NCBI GenBank assembly: GCA_038215095.1 | Contig: JBBQRG010000024.1 | Span: 1 to 37,818, forward strand | Length of the DNA stretch: 37,818 nt | Reading direction: 5' to 3' | From: DATACN01 sp038215095 | GTDB lineage: Bacteria > Actinomycetota > Thermoleophilia > Solirubrobacterales > Thermoleophilaceae | Shown here: positions 30,218 to 37,310 of the stretch, piece after piece | How positions within the stretch are numbered: position 1 is the stretch's first letter | How the letters are laid out: every line of letters starts with the position of its first letter | Position numbers and translations under genes: made by a program | Notes under the pieces: generated by a model | The model's input: the letters and a program-made list of their open reading frames with translations, nothing else | What the model was told of the DNA's origin: nothing | Databases searched by the model: none

Positions 30218-30434
30218 TCACGACTTCGCCTCGCCGGCGGAAGAGCGCCTCGACACCCACATGGAGCTTGTGCGGGCAGAGCCGCCCGCCGCGAGCCAGG
30301 CCCTCGCGCGCCGGGTCTTCCGCACGCTCCGCTGGCAGCGCCTGCTCGTGGTGCCGCTGCGCGCCGGCGCGGCGCTCGCCTACGGCCTCATCCAGGGAGT
30401 GCGCACGCTGCTGGGCGGGAGGCGCGCGCGATGA
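30207..30434 (+). CDS. 75-residue protein in the anti-sigma position
   Basis: I do not recognise a family. The N-terminal half is acidic (DFASPAEERLDTHMELVRAEPP); residues 35-75 form an amphipathic to hydrophobic helical stretch (RTLRWQRLLVVPLRAGAALAYGLIQGVRTLLGG) with one marginal TM segment and a basic C-terminus (RRAR). There are no cysteines or histidine-cysteine zinc motif. It overlaps the sigma gene by 11 nt and the MscS-like gene by 4 nt, so it is tightly coupled to both. By position it could be a minimal membrane-tethered sigma regulator or a channel accessory protein; neither is shown by sequence. Confidence 0.6.
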   Translation: MTSDHDFASPAEERLDTHMELVRAEPPAASQALARRVFRTLRWQRLLVVPLRAGAALAYGLIQGVRTLLGGRRAR

Positions 30435-31249
30435 CGCTCGCCGTGCAGGTGATCGACCAGGCGGGCAAGAACCTCGGCGGCTTCCTTCCGCGGATCGGCG
30501 GCGCGCTGGCGCTGCTCGCCTTCGGCCTGGTGATGGTCCGTGTCGTGACCTGGGTCCTCAGCCGCGGGCTCACGGCGGCCGGCGTGGACACCCTGGGCGA
30601 GCGCTGGGGCGTGCACGACGCGCTCGAGCGCATCGGGCTCGAGCGCTCGATGGTGAAGCTGTTCACCCGCGGCCTGCGGATCGCGCTCAGCCTGGTCGTG
30701 GTCTTCGCCTCGCTCTCGCTGCTGGGCCTGCAGTTCCTGAGCGAGTCGCTCAACGCGGCCGTGCTGTTCCTGCCCAAGCTGCTCGTGGCCCTGGCGCTCC
30801 TGCTGGCGGGCACGATCCTGGGCGGCGTCGCAAGGGAGCGCGTCGACCGCATGGCGGACCAGATGGACCTCCCGGTCCCGCTCGGCCAGCTGGCGCAGGT
30901 CGGCGTGATCGCCGTCTTCGCGATCACCGCGCTCGCCCAGGTAGCGATCTCGTCGGTGATCCTGCTCCTGCTCGTGGCGATCCTGCTGGCGGGCGTCTGC
31001 GCGACGCTCGCCCTCGCCTTCGGGCTGGGCGGCCGCGAGATGGCCCGCTCGCTGAACGCGGGGCGCTTCGTGAGCGCCTCGTTCGAGCTCGGCCAGGAGG
31101 TCTCCGTGGGCGAGCTGCGCGGCAAGATCGTGGCGCTCGAGCCCGCGGCGACGATCCTCGAGGTGGACCACGGGAGGGTGCGCGTGCCCAACCAGCTGAT
31201 GGTGGAGACGCCGGTCACGATCCACGAAGAACCCGCGGCAGGCGTCTAG
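30431..31249 (+). CDS. MscS-like small-conductance mechanosensitive channel protein
   Basis: A 272-residue membrane protein with about five TM helices: FLPRIGGALALLAFGLVMVRVVTWVLSRGL (TM_helix repeat), MVKLFTRGLRIALSLVVVFASLSLLGL, LLVALALLLAGTILGGVAR, ISSVILLLLVAILLAGVCATLALAFGLGG. A short MscS-type beta domain follows: FELGQEVSVGELRGKIVALEPAATILEVDHGRVRVPNQLMVETPVTI. The glycine-rich pore helix ALAFGLGG is shared with the TM-helix protein at 28754. MscS channels release solutes under hypo-osmotic stress; the long C-terminal alpha/beta vestibule of E. coli MscS is missing. It is third in the sigma operon and linked by an ATGA overlap. Confidence 0.85.
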   Translation: MTLAVQVIDQAGKNLGGFLPRIGGALALLAFGLVMVRVVTWVLSRGLTAAGVDTLGERWGVHDALERIGLERSMVKLFTRGLRIALSLVVVFASLSLLGLQFLSESLNAAVLFLPKLLVALALLLAGTILGGVARERVDRMADQMDLPVPLGQLAQVGVIAVFAITALAQVAISSVILLLLVAILLAGVCATLALAFGLGGREMARSLNAGRFVSASFELGQEVSVGELRGKIVALEPAATILEVDHGRVRVPNQLMVETPVTIHEEPAAGV

Positions 31250-31314
31250 TCGTTTTGCGCCAGCCGTAACGGGGTACCGCTCCCGCACTCGTCGAGCGTG
31301 GAGGGGGACGGCAG

Positions 31315-31932
31315 GTGGTACGGACTCGAGTTCTGTGTGCGGTGGCCGTTGGAAGCGCGGTCGTGTTCGGCCTCAGCGCCTGCGGCGGATCCAAGTCGAA
31401 GATGGCGCCGCCGCCCGACCCGGTCACCATGGCGCTCAAGGCCCCTGGCGTGCGCAGCGTGATCGTGCCCAAGCAGAGCTCGTCGCTCACGATCGTGGTG
31501 CCGCCGTGCGGCAGCGCCTCGCTGAAGCAGAGCTCCACCGCTACTCCGCCCGGCTCGAACCAGATCGTCGTGCCGAAGAGCACGCTCGACCAGACGGTGG
31601 CGGTCCAGCCCTGCATGCAGGGCGCGGGCCAGAAGAACGCCGAGAAGTCCAGCACCGTGCTGCTCAGCCCCGGCGGCAGCGGCTCGCCGCAGACCTCCGG
31701 TCAGCAGGCTGGAACGCCGCAGAACCAGCTGCTCCTGCCGAAGAACAGCAACATCACGAAGCTCATCGTGCCGCCCTGCGTGGTGCAGACCAGCTCGAGC
31801 AGCAGCAGCTCCAGCGGCAGCTCGGGCGGGCAGTCGGGCGGCAACACCACCGCCCTGCCGGCCACGGGCACGAAGACCGCCCTGACGGCGCCGCCCTGCC
31901 AGGTGCAGATGTCGAGCAGCAGCAGCAGCTGA
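31315..31932 (+). CDS. lipoprotein with four 18-residue V-x-P-P-C repeats
   Basis: A 205-residue exported protein with a lipobox FGLSAC (lipidated Cys23). Four 18-residue units each end in Cys: SVIVPKQSSSLTIVVPPC (48-65), QIVVPKSTLDQTVAVQPC (83-100), QLLLPKNSNITKLIVPPC (138-155) and TTALPATGTKTALTAPPC (178-195). Linkers are Ser/Gly/Gln-rich, with an eight-serine run after unit 3 and a six-serine C-terminus. I know no described family with this repeat. Four regularly placed cysteines outside the membrane suggest disulfides or metal/heme attachment. GTG 31315 has GGAGGGGG 9 nt upstream. The gene follows the MscS-like gene by 65 nt and probably belongs to the same transcription unit. Confidence 0.75.
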   Translation: MVRTRVLCAVAVGSAVVFGLSACGGSKSKMAPPPDPVTMALKAPGVRSVIVPKQSSSLTIVVPPCGSASLKQSSTATPPGSNQIVVPKSTLDQTVAVQPCMQGAGQKNAEKSSTVLLSPGGSGSPQTSGQQAGTPQNQLLLPKNSNITKLIVPPCVVQTSSSSSSSSGSSGGQSGGNTTALPATGTKTALTAPPCQVQMSSSSSS

Positions 31933-31939
31933 GCCGGCC

Positions 31940-32500
31940 GTGTTTCGCGGGAACAAGGTTCCTTGGATCGCCGGTGCCGTGCTGATCCTGATCTTCCTGA
32001 TCGGCGCCTTCGCGCTGGGCAGCAAGAAGAAGAAGACGACACCGGCGTCGATCCCCGAGACCGCGCGCGCCCTCGTGGGATCCGCGGACCGGGCGCGGAC
32101 GGTCATCGTGCCGCCCTGCCAGACGCCGCTCCAGGACACGGTGAAGAACGCCCGCGCCGGCAAGCCCACGCCGGGCGCCACCACGCTCGAGCTGCCGAAG
32201 GGCAAGGGCCAGCGCACCGTGTTGGTGCCGCACTGCCAGCCCGGGACGGGCTCCACCACGCTGGACGGGACGATTCCGTCCGCCGCCGTGGTGCTGGGCG
32301 ACACCACGCGCCGCACCGAGACCGAAGGCGGCATCCAGGCCGACGGCTTCCTCGCGCGCTCGCAGCTGGTGCTCAGCGGCGGCGCCAGCGCCAGCACGAT
32401 CGTGGTGCCTCCGTGCACTAAGAAGGGCGGCTCGAAGGGCGGCGACGCGGTTCTAGGCGGAGGCGGCGGCTCGGGCGTGGCCGTGGCCCCCGCCTGCTGA
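31940..32500 (+). CDS. membrane-anchored protein with four 18-residue V-x-P-P-C repeats
   Basis: A 186-residue protein with an uncleaved N-terminal anchor (VPWIAGAVLILIFLIGAFALG, then KKKK), so the rest is probably outside. It holds the same 18-residue unit as the preceding lipoprotein: RALVGSADRARTVIVPPC (43-60), TLELPKGKGQRTVLVPHC (82-99), QLVLSGGASASTIVVPPC (142-159) and DAVLGGGGGSGVAVAPAC (169-186), the last Cys being the C-terminal residue. It starts 7 nt after the lipoprotein stop. Two membrane-tethered proteins with matching repeat number suggest a pair formed by duplication, possibly interacting. Its last 48 nt overlap the convergent glycosyltransferase gene. Confidence 0.75.
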   Translation: MFRGNKVPWIAGAVLILIFLIGAFALGSKKKKTTPASIPETARALVGSADRARTVIVPPCQTPLQDTVKNARAGKPTPGATTLELPKGKGQRTVLVPHCQPGTGSTTLDGTIPSAAVVLGDTTRRTETEGGIQADGFLARSQLVLSGGASASTIVVPPCTKKGGSKGGDAVLGGGGGSGVAVAPAC

Positions 32501-33916
32501 GCTGCTCGAGCGCCCGCGCTCGCGAAGCGCCGCCAGCAGCGCGAAGCCGCCCACCGCGGCGGCGGCGCCCAGCGCGCCGAAGCCGGGCACCGCGGTGCGG
32601 GCGCTGAACTCGACCGTGGCCACCGGCACCACCATCAGCGTCCAGGCCGTGAGCGCGAACAGCGCAGCGGCGCGGCGCGCGCGCCCTCGGGTCAGCACCG
32701 GCCCGGCAACCGAGAGCAGCGCCAGCAGCACGAACAGCGCCCCCTCGATGCGCGTGACCGACTCGTAGTCGCGCAGCGCGCCGAGCAGCCCGCGACGGAC
32801 CCTGAAATGGCCCGCGTCCGTGTAGTGCTTGGCCCGGGCCACCCTCAGGCCCTCCTTCTGGAACATCCGGTTGAAGAGGATCTTGCCGTGTACCAGGTCG
32901 TCGTAGCTCGGGCCGCCGCCGTAGCCCTCGAAGCTGTTCGGCGCCACGTAGCGCAGCAGGCCCGCGCCCACCTCGGTGGCGTAGTCGAGCGGCTGGCCCC
33001 AGACCACCGACCAGGCGAACGCCGCCACGTCGTCGGTCTCGGCCGCCGTGGCCACGTGGGGGTTGTCGAAGTAGCGGACGGCCGGCGAGTAGTACCAGTT
33101 GAAGGTGTACTGGTAGGTCAGCGGCCGCTCGGAGCGGGGCGTGGTCTCGCACAGCACCTGCGTGGGCGGCGGCGGCGTGAACTTGTGGCAGTCGGCGAAT
33201 GGGGCCACGCGTCCGTACAGGTTCCAGATGCCGTTGCGGCTGAGGCCGACGCGGCCGGTCTGATGCTGCTCGGCGGCGTAGTAGGGACCGATCACGGCCA
33301 GCACCGCCAGCGCCCCCGCGGCCGTCAGCGCCAGCCGGCGCTTGAAGGACGCGGCGGGGGCGATCAGCATCCAGAGCGCGTACACCGCGAACAACGGCAC
33401 GGCCACCACCCGCACGCTCGCGGCCAGGGCCAGCAGCAGGCCGCATGCGGCGGGCCATGCAAGGCGCTCGCCGTCCAACGAGCGCACGCCGCAGTAGAGC
33501 GCGGCCGCCACCAGGAACACGAACAGCGACTCGCTCACTGCGGCGTGCTCGAGGAAGACGCCGTCGGCGCCGAGGGCGACGATCGCGGCCGGCAGGAGGC
33601 CCCAGGCGCGCGAGGCACCCGTGCGGCCCACGGCCAGGTAGAGCAGGACGGCGGTGGCGAGCCCGAGCAGGTGCTGGAGCAGGGTCACGAGCGTCAGGCT
33701 CGGCGCGAGGGCGTGCAGCAGGTGCAGGAAGGCGGGGTAGCCCGCCGGCCGCAGGTTGTTCGAGAACAGCTCCGACTGCGACACGTCGATGTAGCTGGCG
33801 GCGTCGGGCCAGCCCATGAAGGCGGGCTGCCAGGCGACGACGAACAGCAGCCGCACCACGGCGCCCGCGACGAGGATCGCGACCAGAGCGCGAGGTATGC
33901 GCCGCCTGCCGTCCAC
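32453..33916 (-). CDS. GT39-like (ArnT/mannosyltransferase-type) membrane glycosyltransferase
   Basis: A 487-residue GT-C fold protein. The first extracytoplasmic loop has WPDAASYIDVSQSELFSNNLRPAGYPAFLHLL, with the Asp and Arg/Pro pattern of polyprenyl-phosphate sugar transferases, followed by at least ten TM helices (LVTLLQHLLGLATAVLLYLAV, SLFVFLVAAALYCGVRSL, LTAAGALAVLAVIGPYYAAEQ). A large central extracytoplasmic domain (about residues 215-390) has three Cys and carries NGIWNLYGRVAPFADCHKFTPPPPTQVLCETTPRS. It probably transfers a sugar to an envelope lipid or protein; acceptor unknown. The last 48 nt overlap the end of the convergent VPPC-repeat gene. Confidence 0.75.
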   Translation of the reverse strand: MDGRRRIPRALVAILVAGAVVRLLFVVAWQPAFMGWPDAASYIDVSQSELFSNNLRPAGYPAFLHLLHALAPSLTLVTLLQHLLGLATAVLLYLAVGRTGASRAWGLLPAAIVALGADGVFLEHAAVSESLFVFLVAAALYCGVRSLDGERLAWPAACGLLLALAASVRVVAVPLFAVYALWMLIAPAASFKRRLALTAAGALAVLAVIGPYYAAEQHQTGRVGLSRNGIWNLYGRVAPFADCHKFTPPPPTQVLCETTPRSERPLTYQYTFNWYYSPAVRYFDNPHVATAAETDDVAAFAWSVVWGQPLDYATEVGAGLLRYVAPNSFEGYGGGPSYDDLVHGKILFNRMFQKEGLRVARAKHYTDAGHFRVRRGLLGALRDYESVTRIEGALFVLLALLSVAGPVLTRGRARRAAALFALTAWTLMVVPVATVEFSARTAVPGFGALGAAAAVGGFALLAALRERGRSSSSAGGGHGHARAAASA

Positions 33917-33940
33917 GAAAGCCCGCTACCCGCGAAAGGC

Positions 33941-34636
33941 TCAGGCTATGCCCAGATAGGCCTCTCGCACACGCGGGTCGTCCAAGAGCTCGGCGCTCTC
34001 GCCGCTCGAGACGATCCGGCCGGTCTCGAGCACGTAGCCCCGCCCGGCGATGCGAAGCGCCGCGTCCACGTCCTGCTCCACGATCAGCAGCGCGGTGCCC
34101 TGCCCGGCCACCTCGCCGAGCCGCTCGAGGATCTCCTCCACGAGCTTGGGGGCGAGGCCCAGCGACAGCTCGTCGATCATCAGGAGCTTCGGCGCGCTCA
34201 TCAGCCCGCGCGCGATCGCGCACATCTGCTGCTCGCCACCGGACATGCTGCCCGCCACCTGCCCGAGCCGGTCCTTCAGGTGCGGGAACAGCTCCAGTGC
34301 GCGGTCGATCCCGGGTCCCTCGCGCCCCGCGAAGGCGCCGGCCATCAGGTTCTCCCTCACGGTCAGCCCCGCGAACAGGTGGCGGCCCTCCGGCACGTGG
34401 GCGATGCCGCGGGACACGATCCGCTCGGCGGCGAGCCCGGTCACCGAGTCGCCGTCGAAGCGCGCGTCGCCGCCGGTCGTGGGGATCAGCCCAGACAGCG
34501 CGCGCAGCAGCGTGGTCTTGCCGGCCCCGTTCGAGCCCACCAGGGCGACGATCTCCCCGTCGCCCACGGTCAGGTCGACCTCCCGGAGCACCTCCACCTG
34601 GCCGTAGCCGGCGCTGAAGCTCGACACCTCGAGCAT
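33941..34636 (-). CDS. livF: branched-chain amino-acid ABC transporter ATP-binding protein LivF
   Basis: A 231-residue ABC ATPase. MLEVSSFSAGYGQVEVLREVDLTVGDGEIVALVGSNGAGKTTLLRALSG contains the LivF hallmark YGxxxVL and Walker A GSNGAGKTT. It continues with IAHVPEGRHLFAGLTVRENLMAGAF (Q-loop equivalent), signature MSGGEQQMCAIARGLM, Walker B LLMIDELSLGLAPKLVEEI and IVEQDVDAALRIAGRGYVLETG. It pairs with LivG as the heterodimeric motor of the HAAT-family importer. The start overlaps the livG stop by one base. Last gene of the operon. Confidence 0.95.
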   Translation of the reverse strand: MLEVSSFSAGYGQVEVLREVDLTVGDGEIVALVGSNGAGKTTLLRALSGLIPTTGGDARFDGDSVTGLAAERIVSRGIAHVPEGRHLFAGLTVRENLMAGAFAGREGPGIDRALELFPHLKDRLGQVAGSMSGGEQQMCAIARGLMSAPKLLMIDELSLGLAPKLVEEILERLGEVAGQGTALLIVEQDVDAALRIAGRGYVLETGRIVSSGESAELLDDPRVREAYLGIA

Positions 34637-35394
34637 CAGGCCTCGCCTTCCTCTCGCGCTCGCTTGGCATAGCTCTGGCCCAGGTAGGCCTCGATCACAC
34701 GCTCGTCCTTCATCACCGTCTCGGGGTCGCCGTGCGCGAGCTCGGCTCCCTCGTGCATGACGAGCAGGGAGTCGGACACTGCCATGATCGCCTTCATCAC
34801 GTGCTCGACCACGATGATGGTGACGCCCTCCTGCTTGAGCGACGCGATCAGGTCGAGCGCCGGCTGGATCTCGCCGGGCCGCAGCCCGGCCATCACCTCG
34901 TCGAGCAGCAGCAGGCGCGGCTTCATCGACAGCGCCTTGGCCAGCTCGAGCCGGCGGGCGTCGGCCACGGAGAGGTCGCCCGGGGACGCCTCGGCCCTGT
35001 CGAGCAGGCCCACGCGCTCGAGCGCCTCGCCGGCGTGGTCGATCGCCTCGCGCGCGGAGGACGAGCGCTCGGGCCCGAACATGCCGCCGATCGCCACGTT
35101 CTCGCGCACGCTGAGGTCGCGGAACGGCTTCACGATCTGGAACGTGCGCGCCACGCGCGAGCGGGCGATCGTCCAGGGGCGCTGGCCGGTCACGTCCGCG
35201 CCGCCCACCAGCACCTGGCCCTCGCTGGGCTTCAGGTGGCCGGTGATCAGGTTGATCAGCGTGCTCTTGCCTGCGCCGTTCGGCCCGATCACCCCGAGCA
35301 CCTCGCCCTCGTCCACGGAGAACGAGAGGTCCGACACGGCGGCGACGCCGCCGAAGCTTTTGGTGAGTCCACGGGTCTCCAGGACCGCGCTCAT
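34636..35394 (-). CDS. livG: branched-chain amino-acid ABC transporter ATP-binding protein LivG
   Basis: A 252-residue ABC ATPase. LTKSFGGVAAVSDLSFSVDEGEVLGVIGPNGAGKSTLINLITG carries Walker A GPNGAGKST; ARTFQIVKPFRDLSVRENVAIGG is the LivG Q-loop. The signature is degenerate (PGDLSVADARRLELAKALSMKP, with LSVAD where LSGGQ would be, as commonly in LivG-like proteins). Walker B is LLLLDEVMAGLRPGEIQPAL, and EHVMKAIMAVSDSLLVMHEG follows. ATG 35394 overlaps the livM stop (35391) by 4 nt. The frame remains open far upstream but only as a shadow of livM. Confidence 0.95.
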   Translation of the reverse strand: MSAVLETRGLTKSFGGVAAVSDLSFSVDEGEVLGVIGPNGAGKSTLINLITGHLKPSEGQVLVGGADVTGQRPWTIARSRVARTFQIVKPFRDLSVRENVAIGGMFGPERSSSAREAIDHAGEALERVGLLDRAEASPGDLSVADARRLELAKALSMKPRLLLLDEVMAGLRPGEIQPALDLIASLKQEGVTIIVVEHVMKAIMAVSDSLLVMHEGAELAHGDPETVMKDERVIEAYLGQSYAKRAREEGEA

Positions 35395-36428
35395 AATCGG
35401 TAGGCCTTGACGGCCTGGAACAGGTTCACGCGCCGCTCGCGCCAGGCGTCGCGGGTGAAGTTCACGACTCCCATCGGCACCATCAGCACGGCGATCACGA
35501 TGATCGCCCCGAACACGAAGGTGTGGTAGTCGGTGAAGTTGTCGCGCAGCCACTCGGACAGGTACTGCAGCGACACCGCGCCGATCATCGGGCCCAGCAC
35601 CGTGCCCGCTCCGCCGAACACCGCCATCACCACCATCAGCACGGTGATGTCCACACTGAACAGGCGCGTGGGGTAGATCGACACCTGCTGGTAGGCGTAG
35701 ATGGCGCCGGCCAGCGAGGTCAGCAGGCCCGCCAGGGCGAACGCGGCGATCTTGGCGCGCGTCGTGTTGATGCCGGCCGCGGCGGCGGCGTCCTCGTCCT
35801 GGGAGATTGCCCGCAGGGCGTAGCCGAAGCGGCTGCGGGCCACGCCCCAGACCACCAGCATCGTGACCACCGCCAGGGCCAGGAAGTAGAAGTAGAAGCC
35901 CGTGTTGCCGGGATAGGAGGCGGTTGCCTTCTCTCCGACGGCCGGGATCGTGATCCCCTTGCCGCCGCCCGTCAGCCCGGTCAGGTTGATCACGACCTCG
36001 CGCACGCCCTCGGCCACTCCGAGCGTGGCGATGGCGAAGTAGTGGCCGCGGAGCCGCAGGATCGGAATGCCCATCAGCACGGCGAAGCCCAGGCCCATCG
36101 CGGCGGCGGCCGGCAGCGTCACGAAGAAGCTGGCCCCCGCCTTGGCCATCAGCACGGCCGTGGTGTAGCCGCCGAGTCCGAAGAACACCACGTTGCCGAA
36201 GCTCGGGTAGCCGGCGAAGCCGCCGATCAGGTTCCAGCCCTGGGCGAGCACGACGAACATGAAGACGCTGCCGAGCGTGCGCTGCTCGGAGTCGAGCAGC
36301 AGGTATGTGGGGGCGAGGCACAGCACCACGAGCACGAGCACCGCGCCGGCCCAGGGCAGCCAGCCGCGCCCGGCCGGGAGGCGGGCAAGCGGGCGCTCGG
36401 CGGTCGCCACGGCGGGTCCGCTGCTCAC
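35391..36428 (-). CDS. livM: branched-chain amino-acid ABC transporter permease LivM
   Basis: A 345-residue BPD_transp_2 permease with about nine TM helices. LAQGWNLIGGFAGYPSFGNVVFFGLGGYTTAVLM is the LivM core motif (G.nl..G..G..SfG...f.g.GaY), followed by GHYFAIATLGVAEGVREVVINLTGLTGGGKGI and RSRFGYALRAISQDEDAAAAAGINTTRAKIAAFALAG, the EAA-like coupling loop. GTG 36428 is the start because it overlaps the livH stop in GTGA; the longer frame upstream is a shadow of livH. Substrates of this importer class range from Leu/Ile/Val to urea and short amides. Confidence 0.93.
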   Translation of the reverse strand: MSSGPAVATAERPLARLPAGRGWLPWAGAVLVLVVLCLAPTYLLLDSEQRTLGSVFMFVVLAQGWNLIGGFAGYPSFGNVVFFGLGGYTTAVLMAKAGASFFVTLPAAAAMGLGFAVLMGIPILRLRGHYFAIATLGVAEGVREVVINLTGLTGGGKGITIPAVGEKATASYPGNTGFYFYFLALAVVTMLVVWGVARSRFGYALRAISQDEDAAAAAGINTTRAKIAAFALAGLLTSLAGAIYAYQQVSIYPTRLFSVDITVLMVVMAVFGGAGTVLGPMIGAVSLQYLSEWLRDNFTDYHTFVFGAIIVIAVLMVPMGVVNFTRDAWRERRVNLFQAVKAYRL

Positions 36429-37309
36429 GCCTCGGCCCTGGCCTCGTAGTACGGCTTGCCGATCAGCCCCGACGGCTTGACGATCAGCACCAGTACGAGC
36501 ACGCCAAAGGCGATCGCGTTCACGAGCGTGCCCGAGAGGTACTGCCCGCCCCAGGCCTGCACCAGGCCCAGCAGAACGCCGCCCGCCAGGGCGCCCCACA
36601 TGTTCCCCAGGCCGCCGAGCACCGCGATCACGAAGCTCTGCAGCGTGAACTCGCCGGCGGAGTTCGGGCTGAAGGTGTTGATGGTGCCGAGGATCGCCCC
36701 CGCCATGCCGGCCATCGCCGCCGCCAGCCCGAAGGTGATCGCGTACACGTGGCGCACGTTCATACCCATCAGGCGCGCGGCGGCGCGGTCCATGCCGGTG
36801 GCCCGGATCGCCAGCCCGATCCTGGTGCGGCCCATGAACAGCACCAGCCCGACGGTCACCGCCACCGACACGCCGAAGCCGGTCAGGCGGCCGTAGGGCA
36901 CCCGCACGTCGCCCAGCCCCAGCGAGTTCTCCGACCAGCTCGTGTGCAGGGCGCGGAAGTCGGCGGTGAACAGCAGGATCAGCCCGTTCACGATCAGCAG
37001 GTTGAGTCCGAAGGTGAGCAGCAGCGTCATCCAGATCGGCGCGTTCACCACCAGGTTGATCAGGTAGCGCTGGACGATGTAGCCGGCCACGAACAGCCCC
37101 GCGGCAGAGGCGAACATGCCGAGGTAGGGGTCGAGCCCGGCGGCCTCGTTCAGCTTCCAGGCGATGTACGCGCCCACCACCACGAACGCGCCGTGGGCGA
37201 GGTTCACGATGTTCATCACGCCCCAGACGAGCGAGAAGCCCACCGCCACGAGGGCGAGCAGGCCGCCGTCGAGCAGCCCGTAGACCGTCGCCTGCAGGAA
37301 CTGCGTCAC
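36425..37309 (-). CDS. livH: branched-chain amino-acid ABC transporter permease LivH
   Basis: A 294-residue BPD_transp_2 permease with about eight TM helices: VYGLLDGGLLALVAVGFSLVWGVMNIVNLAHGAFVVVGAYIAW is the LivH N-terminal signature; RTRIGLAIRATGMDRAAARLMGMNVRHVYAITFGLAAAMAGMAGAI is the ATPase-coupling loop; FVIAVLGGLGNMWGALAGGVLLG and ALAFGVLVLVLIVKP-like C-terminal helices follow. It starts 1 nt from the end of the binding-protein gene, so the operon order is binding protein, livH, livM, livG, livF. Confidence 0.93.
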   Translation of the reverse strand: MTQFLQATVYGLLDGGLLALVAVGFSLVWGVMNIVNLAHGAFVVVGAYIAWKLNEAAGLDPYLGMFASAAGLFVAGYIVQRYLINLVVNAPIWMTLLLTFGLNLLIVNGLILLFTADFRALHTSWSENSLGLGDVRVPYGRLTGFGVSVAVTVGLVLFMGRTRIGLAIRATGMDRAAARLMGMNVRHVYAITFGLAAAMAGMAGAILGTINTFSPNSAGEFTLQSFVIAVLGGLGNMWGALAGGVLLGLVQAWGGQYLSGTLVNAIAFGVLVLVLIVKPSGLIGKPYYEARAEA

Positions 37310-37310
37310 G

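Noticed and set aside
31267..31300. A second copy of the ECF promoter motif before the VPPC lipoprotein gene (GTAAC...GTC)
   Set aside because: The spacing is 2 bp longer than in the symmetric element and the CCTAGG part is missing. It is too weak to call without transcription data.
32418..34670. A 750-codon minus-strand frame across livF and the glycosyltransferase gene
   Set aside because: Its translation is Arg/Gly/Ala low-complexity, while the frames giving LivF and GT39 carry clear motifs and normal composition.
34954..34972. Degenerate LivG signature (LSVAD) as a sign of a dead ATPase
   Set aside because: LivG-type subunits often have a non-canonical signature, and Walker A/B and the switch His are intact.
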